This document shows positions 54,394 through 64,000 of a DNA stretch of 64,000 bases, in pieces. The notes below the pieces were generated by a model. The model did not search any database and had not been told where the DNA came from. It was given only the letters and a program-made list of their open reading frames with translations. Each line of letters starts with the position of its first letter. Position 1 is the stretch's first letter. Made by a program: the position numbers and the translations under genes. This stretch comes from Costus lasius (lineage: Eukaryota; Streptophyta; Magnoliopsida; Zingiberales; Costaceae). The DNA lies in contig CM050447.1 in the NCBI GenBank assembly GCA_027563935.2, positions 19,422,001 through 19,486,000 on the forward strand, read 5' to 3'.

Positions 54394-55510
54394 TGGCAAC
54401 GTTCCTAGCTTTGTTTGTTGCAAGGTGTCTTGGCAGCTTAGCAAACTTGCAAGGGAGAAGAGTGCAAGGTGCTGGGCTTGAAGAAAGACTTGAAATGCTT
54501 CAGGCGACGTTGGCAGGACGAAGAGCGCAAAGGCACCATCAATGCCTGGGTGCAGGACTCGAAGGATGCCATGTACGACAAGGACAATCCCATGAAGTGT
54601 CAGGAAGATCACGGAGGACATATCAATACTGTTCAAACTAGAGCAGATCCGAGAACAAGCCCCCAACCCCGCGTAAGTTTTGACGTAGTTTACCACCCTG
54701 TCTAGCTGCAGTCAATTTTTGAAAAAAAAAAAATCTCCAACAAGCAGAAAGATGACTATTTAAAAGGCGCTCCGGAATCCTGAATTTATTTAAATATGAA
54801 AACAAACATAAAACTAAACTAGAACGCATAAGATAGGAAAGAACTCAGTAGTTGTCTTTGAGATTTGATTTAACCCATCACCTTCACCCTTGTATTGAAA
54901 TCTAAAAAAGTGGAGTTTAAGGATAAAGTTGTGGCGACAGATTGAGAACGTGTTCCACAATCTAATAAGCTTGATGCTAAAGAATGAGAAGCAAAAGTGC
55001 TAAGTTTTTGGGATCATTAGACTCGGTGGAATCGACAAGACGCCTCTAGCCCAAAAATATTCAATGATGAGAAGATAACTGTAACTTTCTCCATAGAGTG
55101 TGGTTGACTATGTCTAAGATAGATAAGTAAAACATTTACTCTCAACGATTTTTCAATGAGCCAAAGAAAAAATTGATGGCGGAGCTAATAATTTCTAACT
55201 GTGTCCATATTAATGGAATAGCTAACTCATTATTTAGAGAATCATTTCTTTATACAAAAAAAAATTCTATGAACACTTAACACGAAATCTCACTTATTAT
55301 AATCCATTTTGAGTTAGCCATAATATATCTAATCCATATATAATACTATGAAAATTTGATACAAATTTATGACTACCACTGGTATCGGCAATGGGTCTAA
55401 ATAAATATCTAAAAGGATGAAATTTTCAACTACATCATAGTTCCCTTATGTGAGAGAGACGTTAACATGAAGCTTCGCTTTAAGCCCGTTTATACAAATT
55501 GCAGATATTA
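54394..55510 (+). pseudogene. CC-NBS-LRR pseudogene (psi-NLR-4)
   Basis: It aligns with NLR-1 from the start codon to about codon 290. The ATG has become TTG (GAAATTGGCAACG against AAAAATGGCGACG), and many small indels shift the frame. About 220 bp are inserted after the coiled-coil part (about 54675-54893), beginning GTAAGT. The P-loop region is recognisable but broken (GGTGGAATCGACAAGACGCC, with GACAAG in place of GGCAAG). After about 55197 another insertion follows, and a last homologous patch lies at about 55470-55505 (TTTAAGCCCGTTTATACAAA). The rest of the NB-ARC and all LRRs are absent. Not functional. Confidence 0.88.
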
Positions 55511-55840
55511 CTTTGCATACTCCCGAATTAAGCCAATGTATTAAAGTTTTCTTTACTTTCTTAGCCAACATTCTTGAGTAGAAATTACACGATTAACTTC
55601 TTTGAATTTCTTATGTTACTATGTTATGAGTCAATGTTCCTCATTGTTTGTTGAATTACTTGGGAATCATCAGTTAGACAATAAATAAGGTCAATCATTG
55701 GTCCCTACTTTATCTCAATTCTCTCGTAGTTCCTAATCAAATTGCCACAAAGCTTGAGTTTTCTCTCAACGCTAACATAAGATTCCACTTTATTTATCTA
55801 GCTCTATGGCTATTAGTTTTTATCCATGGATCAATTGTCA
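55511..55840. other. Intergenic DNA
   Basis: No gene seen. Confidence 0.5.
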
Positions 55841-56005
55841 TATTCTGTTGGATGAAATCCACAGTAGAAAGGATGAAAAATATAATGAATCTAGATGACC
55901 TTTCATCTAGATTTATGATAGAAAATGCAATAAATCTAGATGACTTTTCATCTAGATTCATTGCATTTTTCATCCTTTCCACTGTAGATTTTATCTAACA
56001 GAATA
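55841..56005. mobile_element. Foldback MITE, 165 bp
   Basis: Near-complete palindrome: TATTCTGTTGGATGAAATCC at the left and its inverse at the right, with CTAGATGA-rich inner arms. TA at both borders suggests a Tc1/mariner-like (Stowaway-type) target. It is the same family as 57663-57787. Confidence 0.8.
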
Positions 56006-57662
56006 TAGGATTAGTCTTATCATGGTGTCTATCACAAAAATCTTTCTCAATAAAGTATTCGCACACTCCACCCAACAAATTAGGTTAACCAACCTATATC
56101 AATTATCACAAATTTAACTTTTTCCCAATTAAGTCATAAAGCATATATCTGGATATTCAGTCTTGATTTGCACATGAATAAAGTACTACTTAAGGTAACC
56201 CTAGATGTCGACAAACAACCAACTAGAGAAAATGAATGTAATAAAAAAAATGTAAGTTATAAACAAAATAATAACTATAAATAGCAAAAATATAAAAACA
56301 AAATACAAAAAATTATGTGAAAACATAAGTAATAGTGAAAATGACAAGTAGAAGCAACATAAAAATAAAAAGGGCTTCAGTTTTAAACTTATGGGAAGCC
56401 AAAATTTGATCTTACTTGAACTTTCTCCTCATTGTAATTTTTAATGGGCTATAGAAAGGTTCTAAATTTAGAAAGAATAATAAGAACTCAATTTCAACGC
56501 CTATTCACAATAGGTAGTAATTATTTTTTCTACCAAAGCTATAGAATATCTTGCTTGAGCTAGTATGATGAAGAAAATGTCCTACGGGAAAAAAAATATA
56601 TAAATATTTAATTTACCAAATGTCAGAAACTTACATATGAATTATTGTTCACCATTTAATCTCGAATACCATCGACGATAGCACCACCATGAGAATGTGC
56701 ACCTTAATAGAAGAATTGGGCAGAAGGATAAGAAACATTATAGCTCCATCATCTGCTCCCTCGATGTTCGATAGTTGGAAAAAGAAAGATGGAGTTGCGA
56801 GCATTAAATTATTTTTGGGATTAAATCACATACCACATAAGGGTTAATCCACGATAAGAAAATAAAATAGGTAATAAAATAAAGGGTAAACAAATTAATC
56901 TTTCTATTTTTGTTTAACTTCTAGCACCTGAATAGTTTGACTTGTATTAAACTACATATAAATCTCTAGTTCTCAATCAAAGTTAGCCATCTAACATTAT
57001 CAATTTTAAATTGCTTACATGTCAGAGTAAATGTAGGCTTAGCGAAAGTAAACATATGCAATGGTTGTTAACATAAGAGGAAATTGTAGGCAATAAGTCT
57101 ACTCTCCATTGATTAACTTGATCAATACAATATTTATAAGATACACATATATATAGAAAACTATTCTAGTTTATATTTAGTAAATACTAATATTAACAGC
57201 ATGATCATCATTAACTGTATGATTAACTAAATTTACACGTAGGGATTGACTAATGCAATCTGATTTTTTGTCCTAACTGTTCTTTTTCTTAAATGCATAA
57301 TATGCGAACGAACTTCAGCCAACTACTACAAGAAAAAAAAATGGAAAAGGACTAGCAAATTATTATAATGAACTAATACAAGAAGCAATTTCACTAAAAA
57401 TGCAGTTTCAATTGGGTAGACCTCTCATTGGAAGGTGTGAATCTATTGAAATGCCATCGCATAAGAATTCCATAATTTCTAGAGTTATTTTATAATGAAA
57501 ATCACGTACACTAGATTAAAAATGCAACTCCTTGGAATGACGACATGATATGCCATTAGACACAGTGGTGAGTGAACCGTTCACAAACTCTTTTCTCGTG
57601 GCAGATAATGGTCCTTTTGGAAGGCAGTGAAATATCCATAAACAGTTCGACGACCTTTAAGT
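56006..57662. other. AT-rich intergenic DNA
   Basis: No gene or clear element recognised. Confidence 0.5.
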
Positions 57663-57787
57663 TATGTTCGGTAGGATGAAATTCATCGTGAAAAAGGATG
57701 GACTGTTCAATGAATCTAAATGACTTTCTATCTAAATTTATTGAACAATCCATCTTTTTCATGGTGAATTCCATCCTACCGAATATA
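57663..57787. mobile_element. Foldback MITE, 125 bp
   Basis: The left end TATGTTCGGTAGGATGAAAT and the inverse of the right end (TATATTCGGTAGGATGGAAT) form long arms with a short centre. It shares the GGATGAAAT and ATCTAAATGA-type motifs with the MITE at 55841-56005. Confidence 0.8.
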
Positions 57788-58790
57788 GTCTTAATGCAGA
57801 ATCTTTGATGCACTCTCATCGTGACGTTGTGTCTTTGATAAGCATAGCCCCTTCGATTGCATTCTTCAATCTGCTAAAAATCCAAGTTTCCTTGCCATGA
57901 CATTCTTCAATAATTGATATCCTCGCATGTACGCAAAGTCGAATCTAGACAGAACTGAGAACATGAAAGTCCATTCTAGAATACCCTTGTTGCTAGTATT
58001 TCAATTAAGGCTTTGACCGAGGGAATTTAATCATGCCGAAGGATGTAATAGATACAAACATCTCCGTGATGCTTCTGCGAATAAAGACCTTCTAATCCTT
58101 TTTTAAAACCAAGCATTCGTGAAAATAGTCTAGCCACGATTACTATTATAAAATAGTCATTTAGTTGTTGCGGTAAAATCACTAGTGTATATTAGAAATT
58201 CCAAATCTTTTCTTCAAATAACAATTTAATCCATGTATGTCTCCAGGCATGCCAATTCAGCTACACTTGATGCCATAGTGGATATCCTTGAATCAAAAAC
58301 ATTGAAATTCCTACGTTTTAAAGTATTCAAAAGTACTTGGGCAGGCACAGCTGGCAAGAGCACAGGATTATCCTCTGAAGAAACTTTTGGAGATAACTTC
58401 CGAGGCTTTTAGCAAATGAAGACTAGCAACAGACACCGCAAAATAGCATCTGATAGTGCCTCACCTGATTCCATCTTAATCGACCGGTCATTATTTGTTA
58501 CTAGCCAAGTGCACATCGATCCGAATGTATAATATCCTTGGCAATTCAATTGGCATGGCAGTACTTGAGAAGTGAAAGCAAAATACTGGCTTTCCCACTA
58601 TGCGAGGCTGCATGATCAACGGCAGTAGAGTAGATTCCATCAGCTTGTAAGGTCATGTAGAGCATAGTCAACAGTGTCCCCTGCATCTCTGTAAATCCAT
58701 TGTAGTTTCTAGAATAACAAACTCTTCCCACTTTATATCATTTATTTTGGAATCTACTGAGCGTTTCAGCCAGTGCTTGCGGATCTTACG
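57788..58790 (-). other. Decayed sequence with possible ankyrin-like relic
   Basis: On the minus strand about 58546-58731 is open and contains DGIYSTAVDHAASHSGKASI followed by LLSLLKYC, which faintly resembles one ankyrin repeat. A second minus-strand stretch (about 58240-58460) reads coherently for about 70 codons apart from one stop. The evidence is too thin to name a gene. The rest shows nothing recognisable. Confidence 0.2.
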
Positions 58791-59552
58791 ATCTGAAATT
58801 TGTAACGGGTCTAAATAGTGATAGTGGGTTTTAATAAAGCGGGTCGGGTTGGTTTGTCATACCCGGATCCGTTAATAGTAACAGTCTATAAATAAGGGCC
58901 TAGGGTTAGGGTTGAGGGATGTCTAGTGTCTTGTTTCTTTTAATTGGGCGTGCTTTGCACGAAGAGTCTATCAATTGGTCCGATCTGCCGGATCGATCGC
59001 CGGGAACCGGTGGACCGACGACGGATAAAGGCGGAAGAAGTTTCCATTGTCGGTATTAGATCTACACGGCGGATCTAATATCGTTTCAAGTCGGAAAAAA
59101 AAATCCTAGGGTGGCAGGACGCGAGCGGTAGAAGTGGCTGATTTGGTGGAAATCTCGACGTCGTCGCCTCCCTTCCACAACCATCCACTCCTAGTTGGCG
59201 ACCTTGCTCCAACGCTGCACATCTTCTGTGTTGTTCCTTGCACTGGACACCATCTTTCCGACGACGAACGAAGCCAGTGCGACACAACTCGCGTTTGTCT
59301 GTCAAGACGAGCTCGGTGACCTATCCAGGCGGGACGGTGGAAAGTCACATCGTCAGCGACGCAACGACGAACCTCCTACCGGGATGCTCACCTCTTCCCC
59401 GCCGGAACCCTAGCCGACGAGCGGTCTGACCGGAGAAGCAGGTGCAGGCGGACGACGACGCGGTGCGGAGATTTAGTCAGAGGCGACAGTGGCGAGCCTT
59501 CGTTGCCTTGTTCCCCCAGCAACCAACAAGCGAAGACCCTCCTCCGACGCCG
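58791..59552. other. GC-rich block of unknown origin next to copia-C
   Basis: A TATA-like CTATAAATAAGGG (about 58888) is followed by an AGGGTTAGGGTT stretch and then about 500 bp of GC-rich DNA. Several overlapping short frames are present, none with a recognisable domain. It may be part of another LTR or a transcribed leader. Confidence 0.3.
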
Positions 59553-60565
59553 GTGTTAGAAATATTTTCATTCACCAATACAGGATCTATTGCATAGATC
59601 TAGAACAACATGAATTAAATAAATATTAAAACATAAAAACATACCTGATTGTTCCATCAATCTGATATCCACTGTCAGGCTAGAGATCTTCCACTGCTAT
59701 CCTTCCTTTAGACGACTCTCAATGGGAAGAGACAAAAACGATCGAAAGATGCAAGTGGGGACTAGGCCTGGCAAAAAATTATACGACCCGCCAACACGAC
59801 ACGACACGACACGAGTTTTCGCGGGTTTGGGTTTAACATAATCGTGTTTCGTGTCATTATCGTGTCGACCCGTTTATGACACGCTAAAATTCGTGTCGTG
59901 TCGTGTCGTGTCGCGGGTTGACCCGTCTAACCCATATATAATATATATTATATAAAATTAATAATTTATAGATAATTTTAATATAGTGAGTTAAACAGAT
60001 TATTCATGTCGTGTCATGTCAATCGTGTCGTGTTGTGTCATCTAATAACTTTATAATATAAATCGTGTCAATCGTGCCGTGTCGTGTCGTGTTATGTGAC
60101 ACGACCTATTTATTAAACGTGTTAATCGTGTCGTGTCGTGTCACCTGTGAAATAAGCGGGTCGTGTCTGTGTTTCGTATATTGACACGTATACATAAACG
60201 GGTCGTGTTCGTGTCAAGCACAATCGTGTCACGTGTCAAGTATGACACGACACGTTATGACACGTGAAACACGAATTGCCACCCCTAGTGGGGACCTAGC
60301 CCATATTTATAATAGAAAAACCCTAGGCTCCTCCCATAAAAGAGTTTTGGGTTTCGGGTGCGAAATCCATAATCCGATAAGGATTATCCAGTAAGGATTT
60401 CTCTCAAGATCCAAGGTGCAGAATCCAATATCCAATAGAGATTCCTCTTAAAACCCGCGGGCTACACATGCCGTCTTCACATTCAGTAATGAGATGTTAT
60501 GGGCCCAATAATTAATTAACAAATACTCCCACAAAATCAATAATGTTAGACAAAAAATTCCAACA
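59553..60565 (-). repeat. copia-C LTR, containing a nested MITE
   Basis: On the minus strand it starts TGTTGGAATTTTTTGTC and ends ATTTCTAACA. It follows a polypurine tract, so it is the 3' LTR. Without the 525-bp nested MITE and its 8-bp duplication it would be about 480 bp. Confidence 0.8.
59763..60287. mobile_element. Non-autonomous hAT-type MITE rich in CGTGT repeats, nested in copia-C LTR
   Basis: Left end TAGGCCTGGCAA; inverse of the right end TAGGGGTGGCAA. A perfect 8-bp target-site duplication GTGGGGAC flanks it (59755-59762 and 60288-60295). The inside is non-coding and consists largely of ACGACACG/CGTGTCGT words in both orientations. Confidence 0.9.
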
Positions 60566-60578
60566 TTCTCCCACTTGG

Positions 60579-61200
60579 TCAACATTAATTGATTTATAAT
60601 CTAAAGATTTTATAAAATAATAATCATTTGTAATATATATTAAAAAAATGATTTTAAAGAAGGATGCATTTGTTAATCCTGATAACACCTCATTCAATCC
60701 GGTCTAATGCAATTACCAATATTGAATCATGACGAAACATTGTATCAATATGCAATATAAGTCCTCCATGGTCACAAATATTGTAAATTGCATCAATATG
60801 GATCGCAATGTAACTGTGTAGTAAAATGATGAAAACTTAATATTATTTTCTTATCGATCCTCTTTATGATTTCTCGAACCAAATGAGAAATCTGCTTTAT
60901 GGTTTCTCTTAATCTTTATGAGAAAACCGACACCAATGTGTCCATATATGTCTCATAAATCTCTCTAAACTGTATGAGAGAATCTCTTTATGATTTCTCT
61001 GAACCAAATGAGAAAATCATTAATTTTAAATTGAGACATACGTCACTCGGCAAACCGCCATGCTTAAGGTTATGAATCCTTAAGACTTTAAATAGATATA
61101 AGGTAATATGTGCACAAAAGATCAACATCTAATTAATATATCAAAATTGTATTCATGATTAAGATAACTGATACATGAATAAAAGATGCAAAATTTAAAA
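60579..61200. other. copia-C internal non-coding region before the polypurine tract
   Basis: AT-rich DNA between the stop of the RNase H remnant (about 61205) and the polypurine tract. It carries several ATGAGAAA/TTTCTC-type short inverted motifs (60850-61020). No gene. Confidence 0.5.
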
Positions 61201-61204
61201 TTAC

Positions 61205-61590
61205 AAAGTAGAAAAACTCCCACTAATCAAAGCATCAAAAGTTTCAAAGATACTCATGCTAATAACATGGTTCACAAAAACAGAGAGAGTTAAGCCTTTG
61301 GTCAAAGGATTTTCAGTCATCTTGCTAGACTCAATATGCTCAATCTCAATGTCTCTTTTCTCTACAAAATGACTGACAATAAGATTTTTTTAACCTCAAT
61401 AGGATTTGTCGCATTTGACTTATTATTATATTTTGATGAAGAAAACTGAGTTTAAACATACTCTAAAAGGTTTATCAACTGATATGCAATAACCAACAAT
61501 ATGAGAATTACGAATCAACTCAGCCATGCCAATTTCAAACTTAAAAGGAAAACCAAGTTTGTCTAAAACAGAAAATGAAATTGAATTTCT
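61205..61590 (-). pseudogene. copia-C fused protease and RNase H remnants
   Basis: On the minus strand a protease C-terminal block (RRNSISFSVLDKLGFPFKFE, about 61530-61590) is followed within about 150 bp by the RNase H C-terminus (VSHFVEKRDIEIEHIESS, then NPLTKGLTLSVFVNHVISMS) and a stop at about 61205. About 2.5-3 kb of pol normally separates these, so an internal deletion joined them. Confidence 0.75.
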
Positions 61591-61690
61591 TCTAAAGGAA
61601 AGGTACAAAAAAAGCCTTTTCTAATACAAGATTAAACCAGAATATAAAATTAAGCTAACATGTCTTATATATTGAACTTCAACATCTGTA

Positions 61691-62600
61691 TCATTTTTCA
61701 CTTTGAGAATGAATTCCTCCTAGTTTGGGTTCCATTTTCTTGTACACTCCTTCAGTCTTCTTCTTTTCTAACCAAGATTTGAACTTTAAACAATTGTTTT
61801 TCACATGACCTGTCCTTTTACAAAAGAAACATATAACAGTCCTTTTTACAATAGCTGAGGAATTTTCATTAATTGCAGTTGAAGAATTGGAGGACTTAAA
61901 CCCATGAGAATGTTTGTTATGCATTTTCCTTTTCTCATTATGACTGTCCTTGGAAAAAGAGGATTTCATATGGGAGACAAGCAAGGCAGATTCATGATGT
62001 TCTCTCTTAAGTTTGTCTTCCTCATTAACACACTTTGATATCAGATCATTTATGCTCCAAGACCCATCGAGTGCATTATAAGTAGTCTTGATCTGGCTAA
62101 AGTCAGAGGGAAGAGCATTCAAAGCATGATGAACTATAAATTTATCTGCCAAAACAATATCATGACATTTTAACCTGTCTTGAATATGAACCATCTTCAT
62201 AATGAAATCCTTGACTCCTCCCACATTATCATATTTCATGCTAGTCAAAAGAGACATGAGATTTCCAGCTTCAGATTTATCAGAAGTTAAGAATCTTTGA
62301 CCGACAGTTTCTATGAAGACTTTTGCATTCTGAATCTCAGGAAGTCCACTAAGCAAGTGTTCAGAGATAGATCTTCTCATTGCATGTAAACTTAGCCTGT
62401 TAGATCAATCCCATTTGGCATATAAATCTCTTACTTCCTGAGTACTATTATCATTAGGCTTAGGAGGTTCAGACTCTCTAAGTGCAAAGTCCATATCAGC
62501 CATTCCAAGAGTAAAAAGAACATCTTCTTTCCACCTTTTAAAATTTGAACCAGTCAAGATTTCAATGGTAGCTTGGTTGCTATTGACACAGAAGGAGACT
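61691..62600 (-). pseudogene. copia-C gag
   Basis: A UBN2-type gag on the minus strand. It begins near 62595 (NQATIEILTGSNFKRWKEDV), meets a stop at about 62404, and is then open for 229 codons (62380-61691). It shows NALPSDFSQIKTTYNALDGS and a zinc knuckle CFFCKRTGHVKNNC (about 61790-61830). The usual start ATG is not visible. Gag would package element RNA; here a stop codon interrupts it. Confidence 0.88.
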
Positions 62601-62734
62601 AAAGAGGATCAACAAAATTAGGAGTTAATACAAAGGAATTCAAAAATCAATGTATGAACAATTATGAAAATTGAGCTCTAGCAAGAATGACATTAATATG
62701 GGAAAATTTTCACATTGTGCACATGACCTCTATT

Positions 62735-63520
62735 ATATCAGTTAACCACCCCCTTGGGCAGGTAAATTAAATAATATAATATTAATAAATTTTATCATCA
62801 CTGATTTTAAGCATATCATAATTAATTATAAATGAGCCACTTTGGTGACCAAACATTTATAATAATTATAATACAATGATAATGATAAAAATAGAACATT
62901 AATTATCTTTAAATTATATCAATTAATTACCCCCTTTGGGCAGGTAAATAAATCAATATAACAAGGATAAAAAAAATGAAAACTTATCTCAATAAGGAAG
63001 AAGCAATCATTATAAATATCATCTCACATTATATCAACTAATTACTCCCTTTGGGCAAGTAAGTTAATTAATATAACTGAGATAAAATTCATCATCATTA
63101 TAAATACCAAAGTATATTACAATTAACTATAAATGAGCCACTTTGACAGCCAAACATTTATAGTAATTATAATTTAATGTATTATATAATGAGGTTAACA
63201 TGTCTGTACAAAATTATCCTATATATATCAATTAATTACCCCCTGTGGGCAGGTAAATTAATTAATATAACAAGGATAAAAAAGGTTACCAAAATATAAA
63301 TATTGAACATATTACAATTAATCATAAATGAGCTACTTTGGTAGCCAAGCATTTATAACAATTATAATACAATATATTTATGTAACAATGACATGATTAT
63401 GAATTAAATTTAAATCAATGTTCATAACATTCTCTCTATGACAAGACCATAACAAAATTATCCTATATATATACTAATTAATTACCCCCTTTGGGCAGGT
63501 AAATAATTAATATAAATAGG
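62735..63520. repeat. Degenerate tandem repeat array in the copia-C leader
   Basis: The word TTAATTACCCCCTTTGGGCA and variants recur at about 62740, 62925, 63040, 63230 and 63480. A second block, AATGAGCCACTTTGG followed by CCAAACATTTATA, recurs at about 62830, 63133 and 63327. Spacing is irregular (about 115-245 bp), so the array has decayed. Confidence 0.75.
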
Positions 63521-64000
63521 ATAAAAAATAATTTTCTTTTATAAACATTTGAAAATATGAAACTACGCACTAAACCATTTTGTAACAAATGTTTATAAAA
63601 TAGCATGTCATCAATATAAGAAGTGGAAAATAATTTATTAACATTATCATAAATTAACAACCATTATGAAATATGGCCAAAACTTACCATAAATCTATAT
63701 GTTAAACCAAAACAATTTAAATCTCAATAATTATGGCAAGACATGCATTTATAACAAACATGTAATTCAAGGTGAATCTATGTTGTTGCAAAACATTTTC
63801 AAGAATCATGGATCAAGTTTCTTTTGGCAATAGCAGTACCAACACAATTGACAATGCATAAAAGATTCCAAAATTCTAAATGCATAAATATGTGCAATTA
63901 TAGCAATGTTTACTATAAACAACTTATGTCAAACACTTACATTAGTATTTCTTCCATGAAATACAATGAACAATTTCATAACTTTGAAATTTGAATCATG
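63521..64000. other. AT-rich DNA to the window end
   Basis: No primer-binding site or LTR start is seen before the end. Probably still the leader of copia-C. Confidence 0.4.

Larger units (their letters stand above)
59553..64000 (-). mobile_element. Internally deleted Ty1/copia retrotransposon (copia-C), runs off the window
   Basis: On the minus strand the order is a repeat-rich leader (62600-64000), gag (about 62600-61691), a scrap of protease (about 61560-61430), then directly the C-terminus of RNase H (about 61380-61205), a polypurine tract (CCAAGTGGGAGAA, 60566-60578) and an LTR (60565-59553). Most of the protease and all integrase and reverse transcriptase are missing. The 5' LTR must lie beyond 64000 or be lost. 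Confidence 0.8.

Noticed and set aside
58895..58925. AGGGTTAGGGTT sequence resembling telomere repeats
   Set aside because: Only about two units; too short for an interstitial telomere tract.
59075..59429. Short frames beside copia-C
   Set aside because: Overlapping, on both strands, no domain.
62735..63520. Possible CRISPR-like array
   Set aside because: Eukaryotic AT-rich DNA; the repeats are irregular and there are no uniform spacers; better explained as a decayed tandem repeat.

Overview
This is a window of flowering-plant nuclear DNA, most likely from a monocot. Three observations support that. The long intronless genes are GC-rich islands in very AT-rich DNA, and the PPR gene falls in GC content from its 5' to its 3' end. 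Most of the rest is plant-type transposable elements (Ty1/copia, Ty3/gypsy, L1-type LINEs, hAT-like and foldback MITEs). All the resistance genes are CC-type NLRs with no TIR domain. I cannot fix the species from sequence alone.

The locus is a CC-NBS-LRR (CNL) resistance-gene cluster. It holds three intact single-exon CNLs: NLR-1 at 21942-25025 (+), NLR-2 at 31239-34325 (+) and NLR-3 at 48756-51965 (-). It also holds a decayed fourth copy, psi-NLR-4 at about 54394-55510 (+), and a 223-bp LRR relic at 13072-13294 (+). NLR-1, NLR-2, psi-NLR-4 and the relic form one young subfamily. NLR-3 is a divergent CNL lying head-to-head with psi-NLR-4. The only other intact host gene is a mitochondrial P-class PPR protein gene at 6066-7301.

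Layout. 1-5.9 kb: AT-rich DNA with a solo-LTR candidate, a tandem duplication whose first copy holds a hAT-type MITE, a second MITE and TA microsatellites. 6.1-7.3 kb: PPR gene. 7.7-13.07 kb: decayed Ty3/gypsy (Tekay/Del-like) pol and 3' LTR that abut the LRR relic. 13.71-20.36 kb: complete but mutated copia element (copia-A, minus strand, TSD ATTAT). 20.4-25.2 kb: MITE, NLR-1 promoter region and NLR-1. 25.7-27.3 kb: LINE fragment. 29.1-30.1 kb: GC-rich island of unknown origin. 31.2-40.3 kb: NLR-2, with a 5.7-kb copia element (copia-B) in its 3' flank. 41.5-46.7 kb: near-complete broken LINE. 46.9-48.4 kb: MITE and long inverted repeat. 48.8-52.0 kb: NLR-3. 52.8-53.7 kb: 5' piece of a LINE joined to a duplicated NLR-1 promoter region and psi-NLR-4. 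55.8-58.8 kb: two foldback MITEs and weak relics. 59.55-64 kb: internally deleted copia element (copia-C) with a hAT MITE nested in its LTR.

The main biological points are these. NLR-1 and NLR-2 share a non-canonical MHD motif (V-H-H) and a kinase-2 motif without the usual W, while NLR-3 is canonical. The cluster has been remodelled by promoter replacement, by retrotransposon insertion that displaced a 3' end, and by pseudogenisation with loss of TATA box and start codon. Several insertions can be proven inside the window from target-site duplications or paralogous empty sites. I found no gene system clearly without precedent. The most unusual items are the NLR motif changes, the hairpin-rich repeat array in the copia-A LTRs, and the conserved short reading frame upstream of two NLR copies.
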